DNA of 64,000 nucleotides from the NCBI RefSeq assembly GCF_001667115.1, contig NZ_LZIJ01000193.1, forward strand, positions 59,078 to 123,077, written 5' to 3'. Positions 16,794 to 25,645 of this stretch are shown here, piece by piece. The translations under genes were made by a program, and so were the position numbers. Position 1 is the stretch's first letter. Every line of letters starts with the position of its first letter. The notes under the pieces were generated by a model that was given only the letters and a program-made list of their open reading frames with translations, did not search any database and had not been told where the DNA came from. Source of the DNA: Mycobacterium sp. 852002-51163_SCH5372311. GTDB lineage: Bacteria; Actinomycetota; Actinomycetes; Mycobacteriales; Mycobacteriaceae.

Positions 16794-17504
16794 CTATTGC
16801 ATGCGCAGCACGAAACCGACCCCGCGGACCGTGTGCAGCAGCCGGGGGCCGCCGTGTGCCTCGAGCTTGCGACGCAAATAGCCGATGAAGACGTCGACCA
16901 CGTTGGTGTCCGCGGCAAAGTCATAACCCCATACCAGCTCCAGGAGCTGGGCACGGGACAAAACCGCGGTCTTGTGCTCGGCGAGCACCGCCAGCAGGTC
17001 GAACTCGCGCTTGGTCAGGTCGACGTCGACGCCGTTGACCCGGGCCCGCCGCCCGGGAATGTCGACTTCCAGCGGACCTACCGTGATGGTTTCCGACGAG
17101 GACGTCGCAGTCGAGCCGCGACGGCGCAGCAGGGCCTTAACCCGGGCGACCAGCTCGGCCAGCACGAACGGTTTGACCAGGTAATCGTCGGCACCGGCCT
17201 CCAGGCCGGCCACCCGGTCGTCGACCGAGCTGCGCGCGCTGAGCACGCAGACGGGCACGTCGTTGTCCATTGCTCGCAATGCGGTGACCACGCTGACCCC
17301 GTCGAGCACGGGCATGTTGATGTCCAGCACGATGGCGTCGGGCCTGGTCTCGGTGGCGCTGCGTAGCGCTTCGGCGCCGTCGACCGCCGTGGACACCTCG
17401 AATCCGGACAGCCGCAGACCGCGTTCGAGCGAAGCGAGCACGTCGGAGTCGTCGTCGACGACCAAGACGCGAGGTGAGGTGGCACCAGTGTCCATGGCGC
17501 CCAT
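16794..17504 (-). CDS. prrA: Response regulator PrrA (OmpR family)
   Basis: The 236-residue OmpR/PhoB-type regulator is nearly identical in order and length to Rv0903c. The receiver domain shows the acidic pair DDDSD, the phospho-accepting Asp in IVLDINMPVLDG, Ser/Thr in VLSARSS and Lys in YLVKPF. The C-terminal winged helix includes LTKREFDLLAVLAEH, LVWGYDF, VDVFIGYLRRKLE and HTVRGVGFVLR. It heads the prrAB operon and is phosphorylated by PrrB. In M. tuberculosis prrAB is essential and autoregulated. The ATG at 17504 gives the same N-terminus (MGAMDTGATSPRVLVVDDD) as that species. Confidence 0.95.
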   Translation of the reverse strand: MGAMDTGATSPRVLVVDDDSDVLASLERGLRLSGFEVSTAVDGAEALRSATETRPDAIVLDINMPVLDGVSVVTALRAMDNDVPVCVLSARSSVDDRVAGLEAGADDYLVKPFVLAELVARVKALLRRRGSTATSSSETITVGPLEVDIPGRRARVNGVDVDLTKREFDLLAVLAEHKTAVLSRAQLLELVWGYDFAADTNVVDVFIGYLRRKLEAHGGPRLLHTVRGVGFVLRMQ

Positions 17505-17575
17505 TTTGCCTGACCGTTGCCTATGGACGTGGGAGGATCACCGCTGGGTCGCGCGGTGAACGGGAATCCCCCTTT

Positions 17576-18715
17576 TCACCGGTAAACCAATCCGCTCAAT
17601 CGCCACGCCAATTGCCGTCGCGCCGCCGGCAGATGCGCGGCTGCGCGCATGGCCGAATTGCGGATCGGGCGCAGGGGCCGCGGCATGGTCGCGACCCGGG
17701 TCAGCCGTCCGGTCAGCGTCAGCACTTGCTGGGCCTTTTGGCGTTGCGACGCGCTGTAAGCGTCGAGCTGCGCGTCCGAACCGTCGCGCAGCACCTTTGC
17801 CAGCGCCGTGCCCAGGGCGATCGCGTCGGTGATGCCGAGGTTCATGCCCTGGCCGCCGGCGGGGCTGTGCACGTGCGCGGCGTCGCCGGCCAGCAGCAGC
17901 CGACCGGATCGGTAACCGTCGGCGACGCGGTGGTGTATCCGGAACCGCGATCCCCACACCAGCTCGGTCACCATCGTGCGGCCCGGGCCGAAGCCGCGGG
18001 TGTCCAACAGCTGCTGAACGAACGCGGCCGACGGCACCGGCGGCACGTCGGCGGCGGGCGCGACAATGCGGAAGATGTCGTCGGGCAGCGGTGCCAGCAC
18101 GTTGAGGCCGTCCTTGCCGTAGAACAGGATCACCTCGTCGCGGGGCGCTTCGCCGGTGACGCGGACGTCGGCGAGCGCGAAGGATTCGGCGAACTCGCCG
18201 CCGGCGAAGCCGATTCCGGCCTGTTCGCGCACGGTGCTGTGCATCCCGTCGGCGCCGACGACGTAGCGCGCCCTGATGGTGTCGCCGTCGTCGAAGGTGG
18301 CGGTGACGCCGGTGGCGTCCTGGCTGAGGCCGGTCAGCGACTTGGGACGAATCACTTCGGTGCCCAGCTCGTTGAGGCGCTCTTCCAGCAGCCGCTCGGT
18401 ATCGGCCTGAGAGATCATCAGCGTGTACGGGTATTGCGTGGGCAGTGTGCTGAAGTCGACCGCGATCAACAGTGTCGAACCCTCGCGCATGGTGAAGCGC
18501 GGAGCGACGAGCCCGGCCTTGACCAGCCGGCGGGACACGTCCAGCTTCTCGAGGACCTCGAGCGTCCGGGCATTCACGGCGGCGGCGCGCGAGGTGTTTG
18601 CCCCCTGCCGCAGCTTGTCGACCACCTCGACATGGATGCCCCGCGTGAGCAGGACGGCGGCCAGTGTCAGGCCGGTTGGGCCGGCGCCCACTACCAGGAC
18701 ATCTGTGTCGTTCAT
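17576..18715 (-). CDS. Class A FAD-dependent aromatic monooxygenase
   Basis: The 379-residue protein is a PHBH-type flavin hydroxylase. The FAD motif VLVVGAGPTGLTLAAVL is at residues 6-22, the NAD(P)H/FAD motif VVGADGMHSTVR is near 155, and the GD motif RLLLAGDAAHVHSPAGGQGMNLG is near 272. Such enzymes hydroxylate phenolic or polyketide compounds, and some degrade tetracyclines or rifamycins. The substrate cannot be set from sequence. It is divergent from a TetR gene with repeated operator-like sites between them, suggesting induction by its substrate. It has no counterpart at this place in M. tuberculosis. Confidence 0.85.
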   Translation of the reverse strand: MNDTDVLVVGAGPTGLTLAAVLLTRGIHVEVVDKLRQGANTSRAAAVNARTLEVLEKLDVSRRLVKAGLVAPRFTMREGSTLLIAVDFSTLPTQYPYTLMISQADTERLLEERLNELGTEVIRPKSLTGLSQDATGVTATFDDGDTIRARYVVGADGMHSTVREQAGIGFAGGEFAESFALADVRVTGEAPRDEVILFYGKDGLNVLAPLPDDIFRIVAPAADVPPVPSAAFVQQLLDTRGFGPGRTMVTELVWGSRFRIHHRVADGYRSGRLLLAGDAAHVHSPAGGQGMNLGITDAIALGTALAKVLRDGSDAQLDAYSASQRQKAQQVLTLTGRLTRVATMPRPLRPIRNSAMRAAAHLPAARRQLAWRLSGLVYR

Positions 18716-18741
18716 GGCGGTTCCCTCTCCCTTGAGGTTTA

Positions 18742-18820
18742 GTCAACGCTTGTTGGCATAGCTTTAGAGTGCGCGCGCCCGGGCCGTATGTCAACAGTTG
18801 TTGGCCTACAATTGTTGACA
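18742..18820. promoter_or_regulatory. Repeated operator-like sites between monooxygenase and TetR
   Basis: GTCAACGCTTGTTGGC (18742-18757) and GTCAACAGTTGTTGGC (18790-18805) are near-identical direct repeats 48 bp apart. The second is also part of a perfect 8-bp inverted pair, TGTCAACA (18789-18796) and TGTTGACA (18813-18820), that ends on the first base of the TetR start codon. These are good candidates for TetR binding controlling both genes. Confidence 0.6.
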
Positions 18821-19413
18821 TGAGACGATCATCTGCTGAGACCAAGTCCGTCATCCTTGCGGCGGCACGGGAGCGGTTCGGCGAGGCCGGGTATCAGGCC
18901 ACCACCATCCGCGGGATCGCCGCAGACGCCGGCGTGGATCCGGCGATGGTCATGCGCTACTACGGCAACAAAGACAAGCTGTTCGCCGCCGCGGCCGACT
19001 TCGATCTGCAGTTTCCCGATTTCGCCGACGCGGACCGCGCTCGACTGGGCTGGTCGCTGGTACGACATTTTCTGGAACGTTGGGAGGCCGACGACGCGCT
19101 GGTGATCCTGCTGCGGTCCAGCGCCACGAACGCCGACGCCGCGCAACGGATGCAGGAGATCTTCGGTAGCCAGCTGCAACCGCTGGTGGCGTCGTTCGCG
19201 TCGGCGGCTGCTGAGATCTACGGGGCTGCAAGGCGGGCCGGGCTGATTGCCACCCAGATCCTCGGACTGGCGCTGTGCAGATTTGTGCTGCGGTTGCCGC
19301 CGGTCGTCGAGATGAGTCGAGACGACGTGGTGCAGTGGCTCGGCCCGACGATCCAGCGGTATCTCGTCGGGCGTCCCGGCGTCGTTGGCGTCGAGAACAT
19401 CACCGAAACTTAA
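18820..19413 (+). CDS. TetR family transcriptional regulator
   Basis: The 197-residue protein has the TetR N-terminal helix-turn-helix: ILAAARERFGEAGYQATTIRG, then IAADAGVDPAMVMRYYGNKDKLF at about residues 10-55. The C-terminal ligand domain contains the TetR-C motifs FLERWEADDALVILLRSS and a late helix VVQWLGPTIQRYL. It probably represses itself and the divergent monooxygenase gene. The ATG at 18820 was chosen because homology begins immediately after it and it abuts the dyad operator. It ends 37 bp from the convergent accD3. Confidence 0.9.
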   Translation: MRRSSAETKSVILAAARERFGEAGYQATTIRGIAADAGVDPAMVMRYYGNKDKLFAAAADFDLQFPDFADADRARLGWSLVRHFLERWEADDALVILLRSSATNADAAQRMQEIFGSQLQPLVASFASAAAEIYGAARRAGLIATQILGLALCRFVLRLPPVVEMSRDDVVQWLGPTIQRYLVGRPGVVGVENITET

Positions 19414-19450
19414 ACGTGTGCAGGTGTTTTCGGCGTGTCGTGTGCGTGGT

Positions 19451-20950
19451 TTAAGTCTCGTGGCCCAGCGGGGGCAGTCCGATGCGGCGATAGCGCCGTA
19501 GCCGGGCGGTCAGTCGCTCGGCATCGGGTATCGCGCGCAACGCGTTTACCTCGGCGGCTATGGCACTCGACAGCCGCCGGGAGAATTCCACCGGTTCGTC
19601 GGAGGCGTCCGGATACTCCGGAACGATGGCGTCGACGATTCCGGCCTTCAGCAGATCGGCCGACCGAATGCCTTGAGCCGCAGCCAGTTCGGCGGCGTGG
19701 TCGGTGTCCCGAAAGACGATCGCACTTGCGCCCTCGGGCGGCAGCGGCGCCAGCCAGCCGTGCAGTGCAGCCAATACCCGGTCGGCGGGCACCATCGCCA
19801 GCGCCGGACCGCCGCTGCCCTGTCCGAGCAGCACCGACACCGTTGGCGTATCCAGCGTGACCAGCTCGGCCAGGCACTGGGCGATTTGGCCGGCCAGCCC
19901 ACCCTGTTCGGCTTCGGCCGACAACGCCGGACCCGCGGTGTCGATCACCAGCACCAGTGGCAAACGCAGTTCGGCGGCCAACGCCATGCCGCGCCGGGCT
20001 TCACGCAGCGACACCGGCCCAACTCGGGCTTCCATCCCGCCCGCGACCCGCTGCTGACCCAGTACCACGGCGGGCTGGCCGGTGAATCGGGCCAACGCCA
20101 GCAGGGTGGTCGCCGCCTCGCCCTGACCGGTACCGGAGAGCAGCACTTGATCGGTGGCGCCGTGCCGCAGCAGATGCCCTACGCCGGGCCGGTCGGGCTG
20201 CCGCGACGCCACCACCGACTGCCACGCGGGCACATCGGGCACAGGTTGGCGCGGCTCTGCGACGGGCGCGGCGCCGGGGGGGTCGGCGATCACCGTCAGC
20301 GCCCGGTCCAGCGTGGCGCGCAGTTCTTCGACCGGAACCACGGCGTCGACCACACCGTGCCGCTGCAGGTTCTCGGCGGTCTGAACTCCGGCCGGGAACG
20401 GCTCGCCGTACAGCAGCCGGTAAACGCGTGGTCCGAGGAAACCGATCAGCGCACCCGGTTCGGCGACCGTGACGTGGCCCAGCGAACCCCACGACGCGAA
20501 CACCCCGCCGGTGGTCGGGTTGCGCAGGTAGACCAGGTAGGGCAGGTGCGCTTGTTTGTGCAGCTGGACGGCGGCCGCGATCTTGACCATCTGCAGGAAG
20601 GCGACCGTGCCCTCCTGCATCCGGGTGCCACCCGAGCTCGGCGAGGCCAGCAGGGGCAGCCGATCAGCGGTTGCTCGCTGGATGGCGGACGTAATGCGTT
20701 CGGCCGCCACCACCCCGATCGAGCCACCGAGAAAGCCGAACTCGCAGACCACCACGGCCACCCGCCGTCCGTGTACGCGGCCCTCACCGGTCTGCACCGA
20801 CTCGTCCAGACCGATGGCGGCTCGGGCGGCGGCAAGCTCACGGGCATACGACTCGGATATCGGTATTGCCGGCGGCGCACCGTCCCAGCTGACGAAAGAG
20901 CCGTCGTCCAGGACCGCGTCCAGCACCTGGCTGGCAGTGATATGGCTCAC
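19451..20950 (-). CDS. accD3: Acyl-CoA carboxylase carboxyltransferase subunit AccD3
   Basis: The 499-residue protein joins both halves of the carboxyltransferase in one chain. The N-half (about 1-230) has the beta-type motifs GFLGGSIG, SPSSGGTRMQEG and NPTTGGVFAS. The C-half has alpha-type motifs VIDTAGPALSAEAEQ, GQGSGGPALAM and ASAIVFRDTDHA. The subunit transfers CO2 from biotin to acyl-CoA. AccD3 (Rv0904c) has no clearly assigned substrate in mycobacteria. The partner biotin subunit is not in the window. The ATG at 20950 is 85 bp from the divergent echA6 start. Confidence 0.92.
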   Translation of the reverse strand: MSHITASQVLDAVLDDGSFVSWDGAPPAIPISESYARELAAARAAIGLDESVQTGEGRVHGRRVAVVVCEFGFLGGSIGVVAAERITSAIQRATADRLPLLASPSSGGTRMQEGTVAFLQMVKIAAAVQLHKQAHLPYLVYLRNPTTGGVFASWGSLGHVTVAEPGALIGFLGPRVYRLLYGEPFPAGVQTAENLQRHGVVDAVVPVEELRATLDRALTVIADPPGAAPVAEPRQPVPDVPAWQSVVASRQPDRPGVGHLLRHGATDQVLLSGTGQGEAATTLLALARFTGQPAVVLGQQRVAGGMEARVGPVSLREARRGMALAAELRLPLVLVIDTAGPALSAEAEQGGLAGQIAQCLAELVTLDTPTVSVLLGQGSGGPALAMVPADRVLAALHGWLAPLPPEGASAIVFRDTDHAAELAAAQGIRSADLLKAGIVDAIVPEYPDASDEPVEFSRRLSSAIAAEVNALRAIPDAERLTARLRRYRRIGLPPLGHET

Positions 20951-21035
20951 GCGACGAGGCTAAAGCGCGTCGAAGATGCCGGGGCGCCAAACACTCGCCC
21001 GAGTCGACCGATTCGCCTTATATAGGCTGGCCTCC

Positions 21036-21767
21036 ATGATCGGTGTCACCCAGGCCGAAGCCGTTATGACGATTGAGCTGCAGCGCCCTGAGCGCCGCAA
21101 TGCCTTGAACTCCCAGCTTGTCGAGGAGCTACGCGAGGCCGTACTGAAGGCCGGCGACGGCAGCACCCGGGTCATCGTGCTCACCGGGCAGGGCACGGTG
21201 TTCTGCGCCGGGGCGGACCTGAGTGGCGACGCGTTCGCCGCCGACTATCCCGACCGGCTCATCGAATTGCACAAGGTCATGGACGCGACCCCGCTGCCGA
21301 TCATCGGCTTCATCAACGGTCCGGCCATCGGCGCGGGCCTGCAGCTGGCCATGCAGTGCGACTTGCGGGTCGTCGCGCAGGAGGCGTTCTTCCAGTTCCC
21401 GACGTCGAAATACGGCTTGGCCCTGGACAATTGGAGCATCCGTCGACTGTCTTCGCTGGTCGGCCACGGGCGGGCGCGGGCGATGCTGCTGACCGCCGAG
21501 AAGCTGACCGCAGAGACTGCGCTGCTTACCGGGATGGCCAACCGGATCGGGACGCTGGCGGACGCGCAGGCGTGGGCCGCCGAGGTCGCCGGCCTGGCGC
21601 CGCTGGCCCTTCAGCACGCCAAACGGGTGCTCAACGATGACGGTTCCATCGAAGAGGCGTGGCCGGAGCACAAGGAGCTCTTCGACAAGGCCTGGGCCAG
21701 CCAGGATGTCATCGAGGCGCAGATCGCGCGGGTGGAGAAGCGACCGCCGAAGTTCCGAGGAGCGTAG
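21036..21767 (+). CDS. echA6: Enoyl-CoA hydratase-like protein EchA6
   Basis: This 243-residue crotonase-fold protein has the family core (RPERRNALNSQLVEELREAV, GTVFCAGADLSG, NGPAIGAGLQLAMQCDLRV) and matches Rv0905 along its length. In M. tuberculosis EchA6 lacks the catalytic glutamates, binds long-chain acyl-CoA and feeds FAS-II for mycolic acid synthesis; it is the target of THPP inhibitors. The same role is likely here. A TATAGG hexamer ends 10 bp before the ATG, so the transcript may be nearly leaderless. The MBL-fold gene begins 5 bp after the stop. Confidence 0.94.
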   Translation: MIGVTQAEAVMTIELQRPERRNALNSQLVEELREAVLKAGDGSTRVIVLTGQGTVFCAGADLSGDAFAADYPDRLIELHKVMDATPLPIIGFINGPAIGAGLQLAMQCDLRVVAQEAFFQFPTSKYGLALDNWSIRRLSSLVGHGRARAMLLTAEKLTAETALLTGMANRIGTLADAQAWAAEVAGLAPLALQHAKRVLNDDGSIEEAWPEHKELFDKAWASQDVIEAQIARVEKRPPKFRGA

Positions 21768-21772
21768 GCCTA

Positions 21773-22891
21773 ATGGTGCATTCCGCGTTGCGGAAGGTTG
21801 CCGGCACGGTCTCCCTGGCGACCGGTGGCTGGGTGCTGCGTGCACTGCACGGTATGCAGGCTGAAAGGGGCGCCGACTTTGCGTCGATCCGCGCGGTATG
21901 CGATGGATCGCCGAACTACCGGGACGGCGTCTTCGTCAACCTCGACCCCGCGACGATCTTTGTCATGGACCGCGAGCAAATGCGGCAAATCGCCTGGCAG
22001 TTGCTGGATCCGCGCAGCGCCAGCCGGCCTCCCGCGCCGATTCCGTTGGCCTCGCCGCAGATCTATCGCGGTGATGCCAGCCCGCTTGCCGTCAGCTGGT
22101 TCGGTCACTCCACGGCGCTGGTGGAAATCGACGGTTACCGCGTGCTCACCGATCCGATGTGGAGTGACCGGTGCTCGCCGTCGGACATCGTCGGACCGCA
22201 GCGGCTGCATCCGCCGCCGGTGCCATTGGAAGGGCTCCCGGCGGTAGACGCGGTGGTGATCAGCCATGACCACTACGACCATCTGGATCACGACACGATC
22301 GTTGCCCTGGCCCGTATGCAGCGGGCCCCGTTTTTCGTGCCGCTCGGAGTCGGCGCCCATTTGCGCGCGTGGGGTATTCCCGAGCATCGGATCGTCGAAT
22401 TGGACTGGAATGAGAGCGCTGCGGTCGACGAGCTCACCATGATCTGCGTGCCCGCGCGGCACTTCTCGGGGCGGACCTTCAACCGCAACAACACGTTGTG
22501 GGCGTCGTGGGCGTTCGTCGGCCCGAGTCACCGCGTATATTTCGGCGGCGACACCGGATACACCAAGAGTTTCGCGAACATCGGCGGGGACCACGGACCG
22601 TTCGATCTGACGTTGCTGCCAATCGGCGCGTACAACACTGCGTGGCCGGACATCCATATGAACCCCGAGGAAGCGGTGCGTGCGCACAGGGATCTCACCG
22701 ACTCGGGTTCGGCGCCGCTGGTTCCGGTTCATTGGGGCACCTTCCGGCTGGCGCCGCATCCGTGGGCGGAGCCGGTCGAGCGGTTGCTGAAGGCCGCGGA
22801 GCCTTCCGGTGTTCAGGTAGCGGTGCCCACGCCCGGTCAACGGATCGATCCGGCCGGGCCGCTGCGCTTCAACCCGTGGTGGCGTTTCTAG
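21773..22891 (+). CDS. MBL-fold hydrolase, NAPE-PLD-like (Rv0906-like)
   Basis: The 372-residue protein has a metallo-beta-lactamase fold of the UlaG/NAPE-phospholipase D type. Metal ligands are visible in SHDHYDHLDHDT (HxHxDH motif), the later CVPARHFSGRT, FGGDTGYTK and VHWGTFRLA. The SWFGHSTALVEIDGYRVLTDPMW strand pair is typical of the family. It may hydrolyse phosphodiester lipids or similar substrates; the activity is inferred. It is co-directional with echA6, 5 bp downstream, and is followed by a long hairpin. Confidence 0.88.
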   Translation: MVHSALRKVAGTVSLATGGWVLRALHGMQAERGADFASIRAVCDGSPNYRDGVFVNLDPATIFVMDREQMRQIAWQLLDPRSASRPPAPIPLASPQIYRGDASPLAVSWFGHSTALVEIDGYRVLTDPMWSDRCSPSDIVGPQRLHPPPVPLEGLPAVDAVVISHDHYDHLDHDTIVALARMQRAPFFVPLGVGAHLRAWGIPEHRIVELDWNESAAVDELTMICVPARHFSGRTFNRNNTLWASWAFVGPSHRVYFGGDTGYTKSFANIGGDHGPFDLTLLPIGAYNTAWPDIHMNPEEAVRAHRDLTDSGSAPLVPVHWGTFRLAPHPWAEPVERLLKAAEPSGVQVAVPTPGQRIDPAGPLRFNPWWRF

Positions 22892-22893
22892 CG

Positions 22894-22951
22894 CGAGCAG
22901 ACGCAGAATCGCATTGAAACGGCCGATTTTGTGCGATTCTGCGTCTGCTGG
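22894..22951. terminator. GAGCAGACGC-family hairpin
   Basis: CGAGCAGACGCAGAATCGCA (22894-22913) pairs with TGCGATTCTGCGTCTGCTGG (22932-22951), with one mismatch and an 18-nt loop. It starts two bases after the stop of the MBL-fold gene and 28 bp before the next start. This is the second copy of the family and a probable terminator. Confidence 0.65.
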
Positions 22952-22979
22952 CCGTCGACGGCCGGTCTAGAGTGCGGCC

Positions 22980-24554
22980 ATGACGAAACGCGCGGCAACG
23001 GCCGCTGTCCTGGTGGTGCTCCTGGCGTTGACGGGATGCACGTCCCGGGTGGCAAACCCCAACCCGTTGCTTACCGGACCGCCGAACGAGGTGTCGGGTC
23101 TGGACATCCCCGCCGGCCGCGTCGACAACGCGATTTCCAAAGTCGACGGACTGGTCGCTGAGCTGATGAAGAGCTCGGGCGTCCCGGGCATGGCGGTGGC
23201 GATCGTCCACAGCGGAAAAACAGTCTATTCCAAAGGATTTGGGATCAAAGACGTTCGCAAAGGTGACGCGCAGGACAACAAAGTCAATGCCGACACCGTC
23301 TTTCAGTTGGCGTCGATATCGAAATCGGTGGGCGCGACGGTGGTTTCGCATGAGGTGACAGACAAGGTGGTCAGCTGGGACACGCCGGTGGCAGAAAAGC
23401 TGCCCTGGTTCGCGCTCAGTGATCCCTACGTCACCAGTCACGTGACCGTCGCCGACCTGTACTCGCATCGCTCCGGGCTACCCGATCATGCCGCTGACGC
23501 GCTGGAGGACATGGATTACGACCGCCGCCAATCACTCGAGCGGCTGCGTTATCTGCCGCTGACGCCCTTCCGAAACAGCTACGCCTACACCAACTTCGGG
23601 CTGACAGCAGCCGCCGAAGCCGTCGCGGCCGCGGCGGGCAAACCGTGGGAGGACCTCTCCGAGCAGGTGCTCTACCGCCCGCTGGGGATGGCGTCGACAA
23701 GCTCGCGGTTCGCCGACTTCATGGCCCGGCCCAACCATGCGGTCAACCACGTCAAGGTCGGAGACAAATGGGAGCCGCGCTTCCAACGGGATCCCGATCC
23801 TCAGTCGCCCGCCGCCGGGGTGAGTTCGTCGGTCAACGACATGGCTCGCTGGCTGACCATGGTGCTGGCCAACGGAACTTACAACGGCCAGCGGATCGCG
23901 GCGCCGGAGACGCTGCTTCCCGCCGTTACCCCGCAGGCCGTTTCAACGCCGCCGGCCACGCCAAAGGAGCGGGCCAGTTTCTACGGCCACGGGTTCGCCG
24001 TGTCGGTGAGCTCCTCGGGGCGCACCACCTACAGCCATTCCGGCGCCTTCACCATGGGAGAGGCGACGAACTTCGTGGTGATGCCGTCCGAGGACCTTGC
24101 CATCATCGCCCTGACCAACGCCGCGCCCTACGGCGTACCTGAGACGCTGACCGCGCAATTCCTGGATCTGGTGCAGTATGGCCAGGTTCGCGAGGACTGG
24201 TCGGCGCTGTACCGGCAGGGCATTGCCGCCATCAACGACCCGCTCGGATCGCTGGTGGGCAAGCAGCCTCCGGCCAACCCGGCTCCGGCTCGACCGCTCA
24301 GCGACTACACCGGCGTGTACGCCAACGACTATTGGGGTCCGGCCGTCGTCGCCGAACGCGATGGCGCGCTGCAGCTTTCGCTCGGTCCGAAGAACCAGTC
24401 CTACGGCTTGACGCACTGGGATGGTGACACGTTCACATTCGGGCTGGTAACCGAAAACGCCCCAGCCGGAACGATTTCCAAGGCCACCTTTGTCGACAAC
24501 ACACTCAACCTCGAGTATTTCGACTCCAACAAGCTGGGAACATTCACCCGATAA
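22980..24554 (+). CDS. Beta-lactamase/esterase-family lipoprotein (Rv0907-like)
   Basis: The 524-residue protein starts with a lipoprotein signal: MTKRAATAAV, a hydrophobic core and the lipobox LTGC, with Cys near residue 20. The class C beta-lactamase/DD-peptidase motifs follow: SISK (SxxK serine nucleophile) near residue 112, YTNFG (YxN) near 203, and HSG near 352. A C-terminal beta-rich domain (YTGVYANDYWG) follows. It is probably an exported serine hydrolase acting on peptidoglycan or esters. In M. tuberculosis the homologue Rv0907 is followed by ctpE, which is missing here. Confidence 0.88.
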   Translation: MTKRAATAAVLVVLLALTGCTSRVANPNPLLTGPPNEVSGLDIPAGRVDNAISKVDGLVAELMKSSGVPGMAVAIVHSGKTVYSKGFGIKDVRKGDAQDNKVNADTVFQLASISKSVGATVVSHEVTDKVVSWDTPVAEKLPWFALSDPYVTSHVTVADLYSHRSGLPDHAADALEDMDYDRRQSLERLRYLPLTPFRNSYAYTNFGLTAAAEAVAAAAGKPWEDLSEQVLYRPLGMASTSSRFADFMARPNHAVNHVKVGDKWEPRFQRDPDPQSPAAGVSSSVNDMARWLTMVLANGTYNGQRIAAPETLLPAVTPQAVSTPPATPKERASFYGHGFAVSVSSSGRTTYSHSGAFTMGEATNFVVMPSEDLAIIALTNAAPYGVPETLTAQFLDLVQYGQVREDWSALYRQGIAAINDPLGSLVGKQPPANPAPARPLSDYTGVYANDYWGPAVVAERDGALQLSLGPKNQSYGLTHWDGDTFTFGLVTENAPAGTISKATFVDNTLNLEYFDSNKLGTFTR

Positions 24555-24594
24555 CCGAGGTGGTGGCTGGGACATTTCACACCAGCCACTTCGG
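24555..24594 (+). terminator. Hairpin terminator after lipoprotein gene
   Basis: GTGGCTGG (24563-24570) pairs with CCAGCCAC (24582-24589), with CCGA/TCGG flanks extending the stem. It begins right at the stop of the lipoprotein gene and is followed by an A-rich run rather than T. It is probably a transcription terminator. Confidence 0.5.
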
Positions 24595-24621
24595 TACCAA
24601 AAAAGCGGGCATGTTCTGGTT

Positions 24622-24655
24622 TGCAATGTGATAGCGCCGGCGCTATCACATTGCA
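24622..24655. repeat. Perfect 34-bp palindrome
   Basis: TGCAATGTGATAGCGCC is followed directly by its exact reverse complement, giving 17-bp arms with no spacer. Its core, TGTGATAGCG...CGCTATCACA, is AT-richer than its surroundings. It lies in the 276-bp gap where ctpE stands in M. tuberculosis. It could be a regulatory site for a dimeric protein or a cruciform-forming element. Confidence 0.8.
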
Positions 24656-24830
24656 GATCGACTGGCCGAGCCCGTCAGGGACACACGTGGCTGGTGTGAC
24701 GAATGCGGCCGCAGCACGCTCTTTGCGGGCGCCGTAGCCCGTCCGGTCGCCCGGGTGGCTTGGTCTACCATCTCCCCAAGTGAGTTGCGGTTTGACCAGC
24801 AATGCGGCAGACCCGGGGGAAGGATGAAGC

Positions 24831-25028
24831 ATGAGTTTCCTGGACAAGGCAAAGGATCTGTTGTCGCAGAACGCCGACAAGGTCGGGACGGCGATCGACA
24901 AAGCCGGCGAGTTCGTGGACGACAAGACCAAGGGCAAATACTCCGACACCATCCACAAGGTGCAGGAAGAGGCCAAGAAGGCCGCCGGCTCAGGCGGCAC
25001 GGGCGAGTCGGGCGACCAGCAGAACTGA
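24831..25028 (+). CDS. MT0933-type antitoxin (Rv0909-like)
   Basis: The 65-residue, highly charged helical protein (MSFLDKAKDLLSQNADKVG, then AIDKAGEFVDDKTKGKYSD) is a clear member of the MT0933-like antitoxin family, of which Rv0909 is the M. tuberculosis example. It should bind and neutralise the product of the next gene. Its ATG follows a GGGGGAAGGA ribosome binding site. The toxin gene starts 4 bp after its stop, the usual antitoxin-first order. Confidence 0.88.
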   Translation: MSFLDKAKDLLSQNADKVGTAIDKAGEFVDDKTKGKYSDTIHKVQEEAKKAAGSGGTGESGDQQN

Positions 25029-25032
25029 GCGC

Positions 25033-25506
25033 ATGGCCAAACTCTCTGGATCCATAGACGTACCGTTGCCGCCCGAGCAGGCCTGGAAGCATGCCTCCGA
25101 TCTGTCTCGGTTCAAAGACTGGCTGACCATCCACCGGCTCTGGCGTGGTGAGCTGCCCGACATCCTGGAGAAGGGCACGGTGATCGAGTCCTACGTCGAG
25201 GTCAAGGGCATGCCCAACCGGATCAAATGGACGATCGTGCACTACAAGCCGCCGGAAGCCATGACGCTCAACGGCGACGGTGTGGGCGGTGTCAAAGTCA
25301 AGCTGATCGCCAAGGTGCAGCCCAAGGACGACGGCTCGGTCGTCAGCTTCAATGTGCACCTCGGTGGCCCGGCGCTGTTCGGCCCGATCGGCATGATCGT
25401 CGCCGCGGCGCTGCGCAGTGACATTCGCGAATCGCTGCAGAACTTCGTCAGGGTGTTTGCCGGGCCCGACCCGAGCTTGAACGGCAGCCGCGGCGTCAGC
25501 AGCTGA
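25033..25506 (+). CDS. SRPBCC-fold toxin (Rv0910-like)
   Basis: The 157-residue protein has the SRPBCC/START fold: an N-terminal strand with PLPPEQAWKHASDLSRFKDWL, strands around KGTVIESYVEVKGMPNRIKWTI, and a long C-terminal helix (LRSDIRESLQNFVRVF). Rv0910, its counterpart, is reported as the toxin of a toxin-antitoxin pair with Rv0909. Its target is not established. It lies 4 bp after the antitoxin gene, consistent with coupled expression. Confidence 0.85.
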   Translation: MAKLSGSIDVPLPPEQAWKHASDLSRFKDWLTIHRLWRGELPDILEKGTVIESYVEVKGMPNRIKWTIVHYKPPEAMTLNGDGVGGVKVKLIAKVQPKDDGSVVSFNVHLGGPALFGPIGMIVAAALRSDIRESLQNFVRVFAGPDPSLNGSRGVSS

Positions 25507-25645
25507 TCGAGTGGTCGCCCAGCCTGAAGTTGCTGCGACCCGCGTGATGAAAGTGTCGCGGACAAACGCGGTGACTTTTCGGTGCAGTACCAGTCCATAT
25601 CCGTGAACCCCGCTTGGGACCCACCGACACCACGAGGAGATCATC

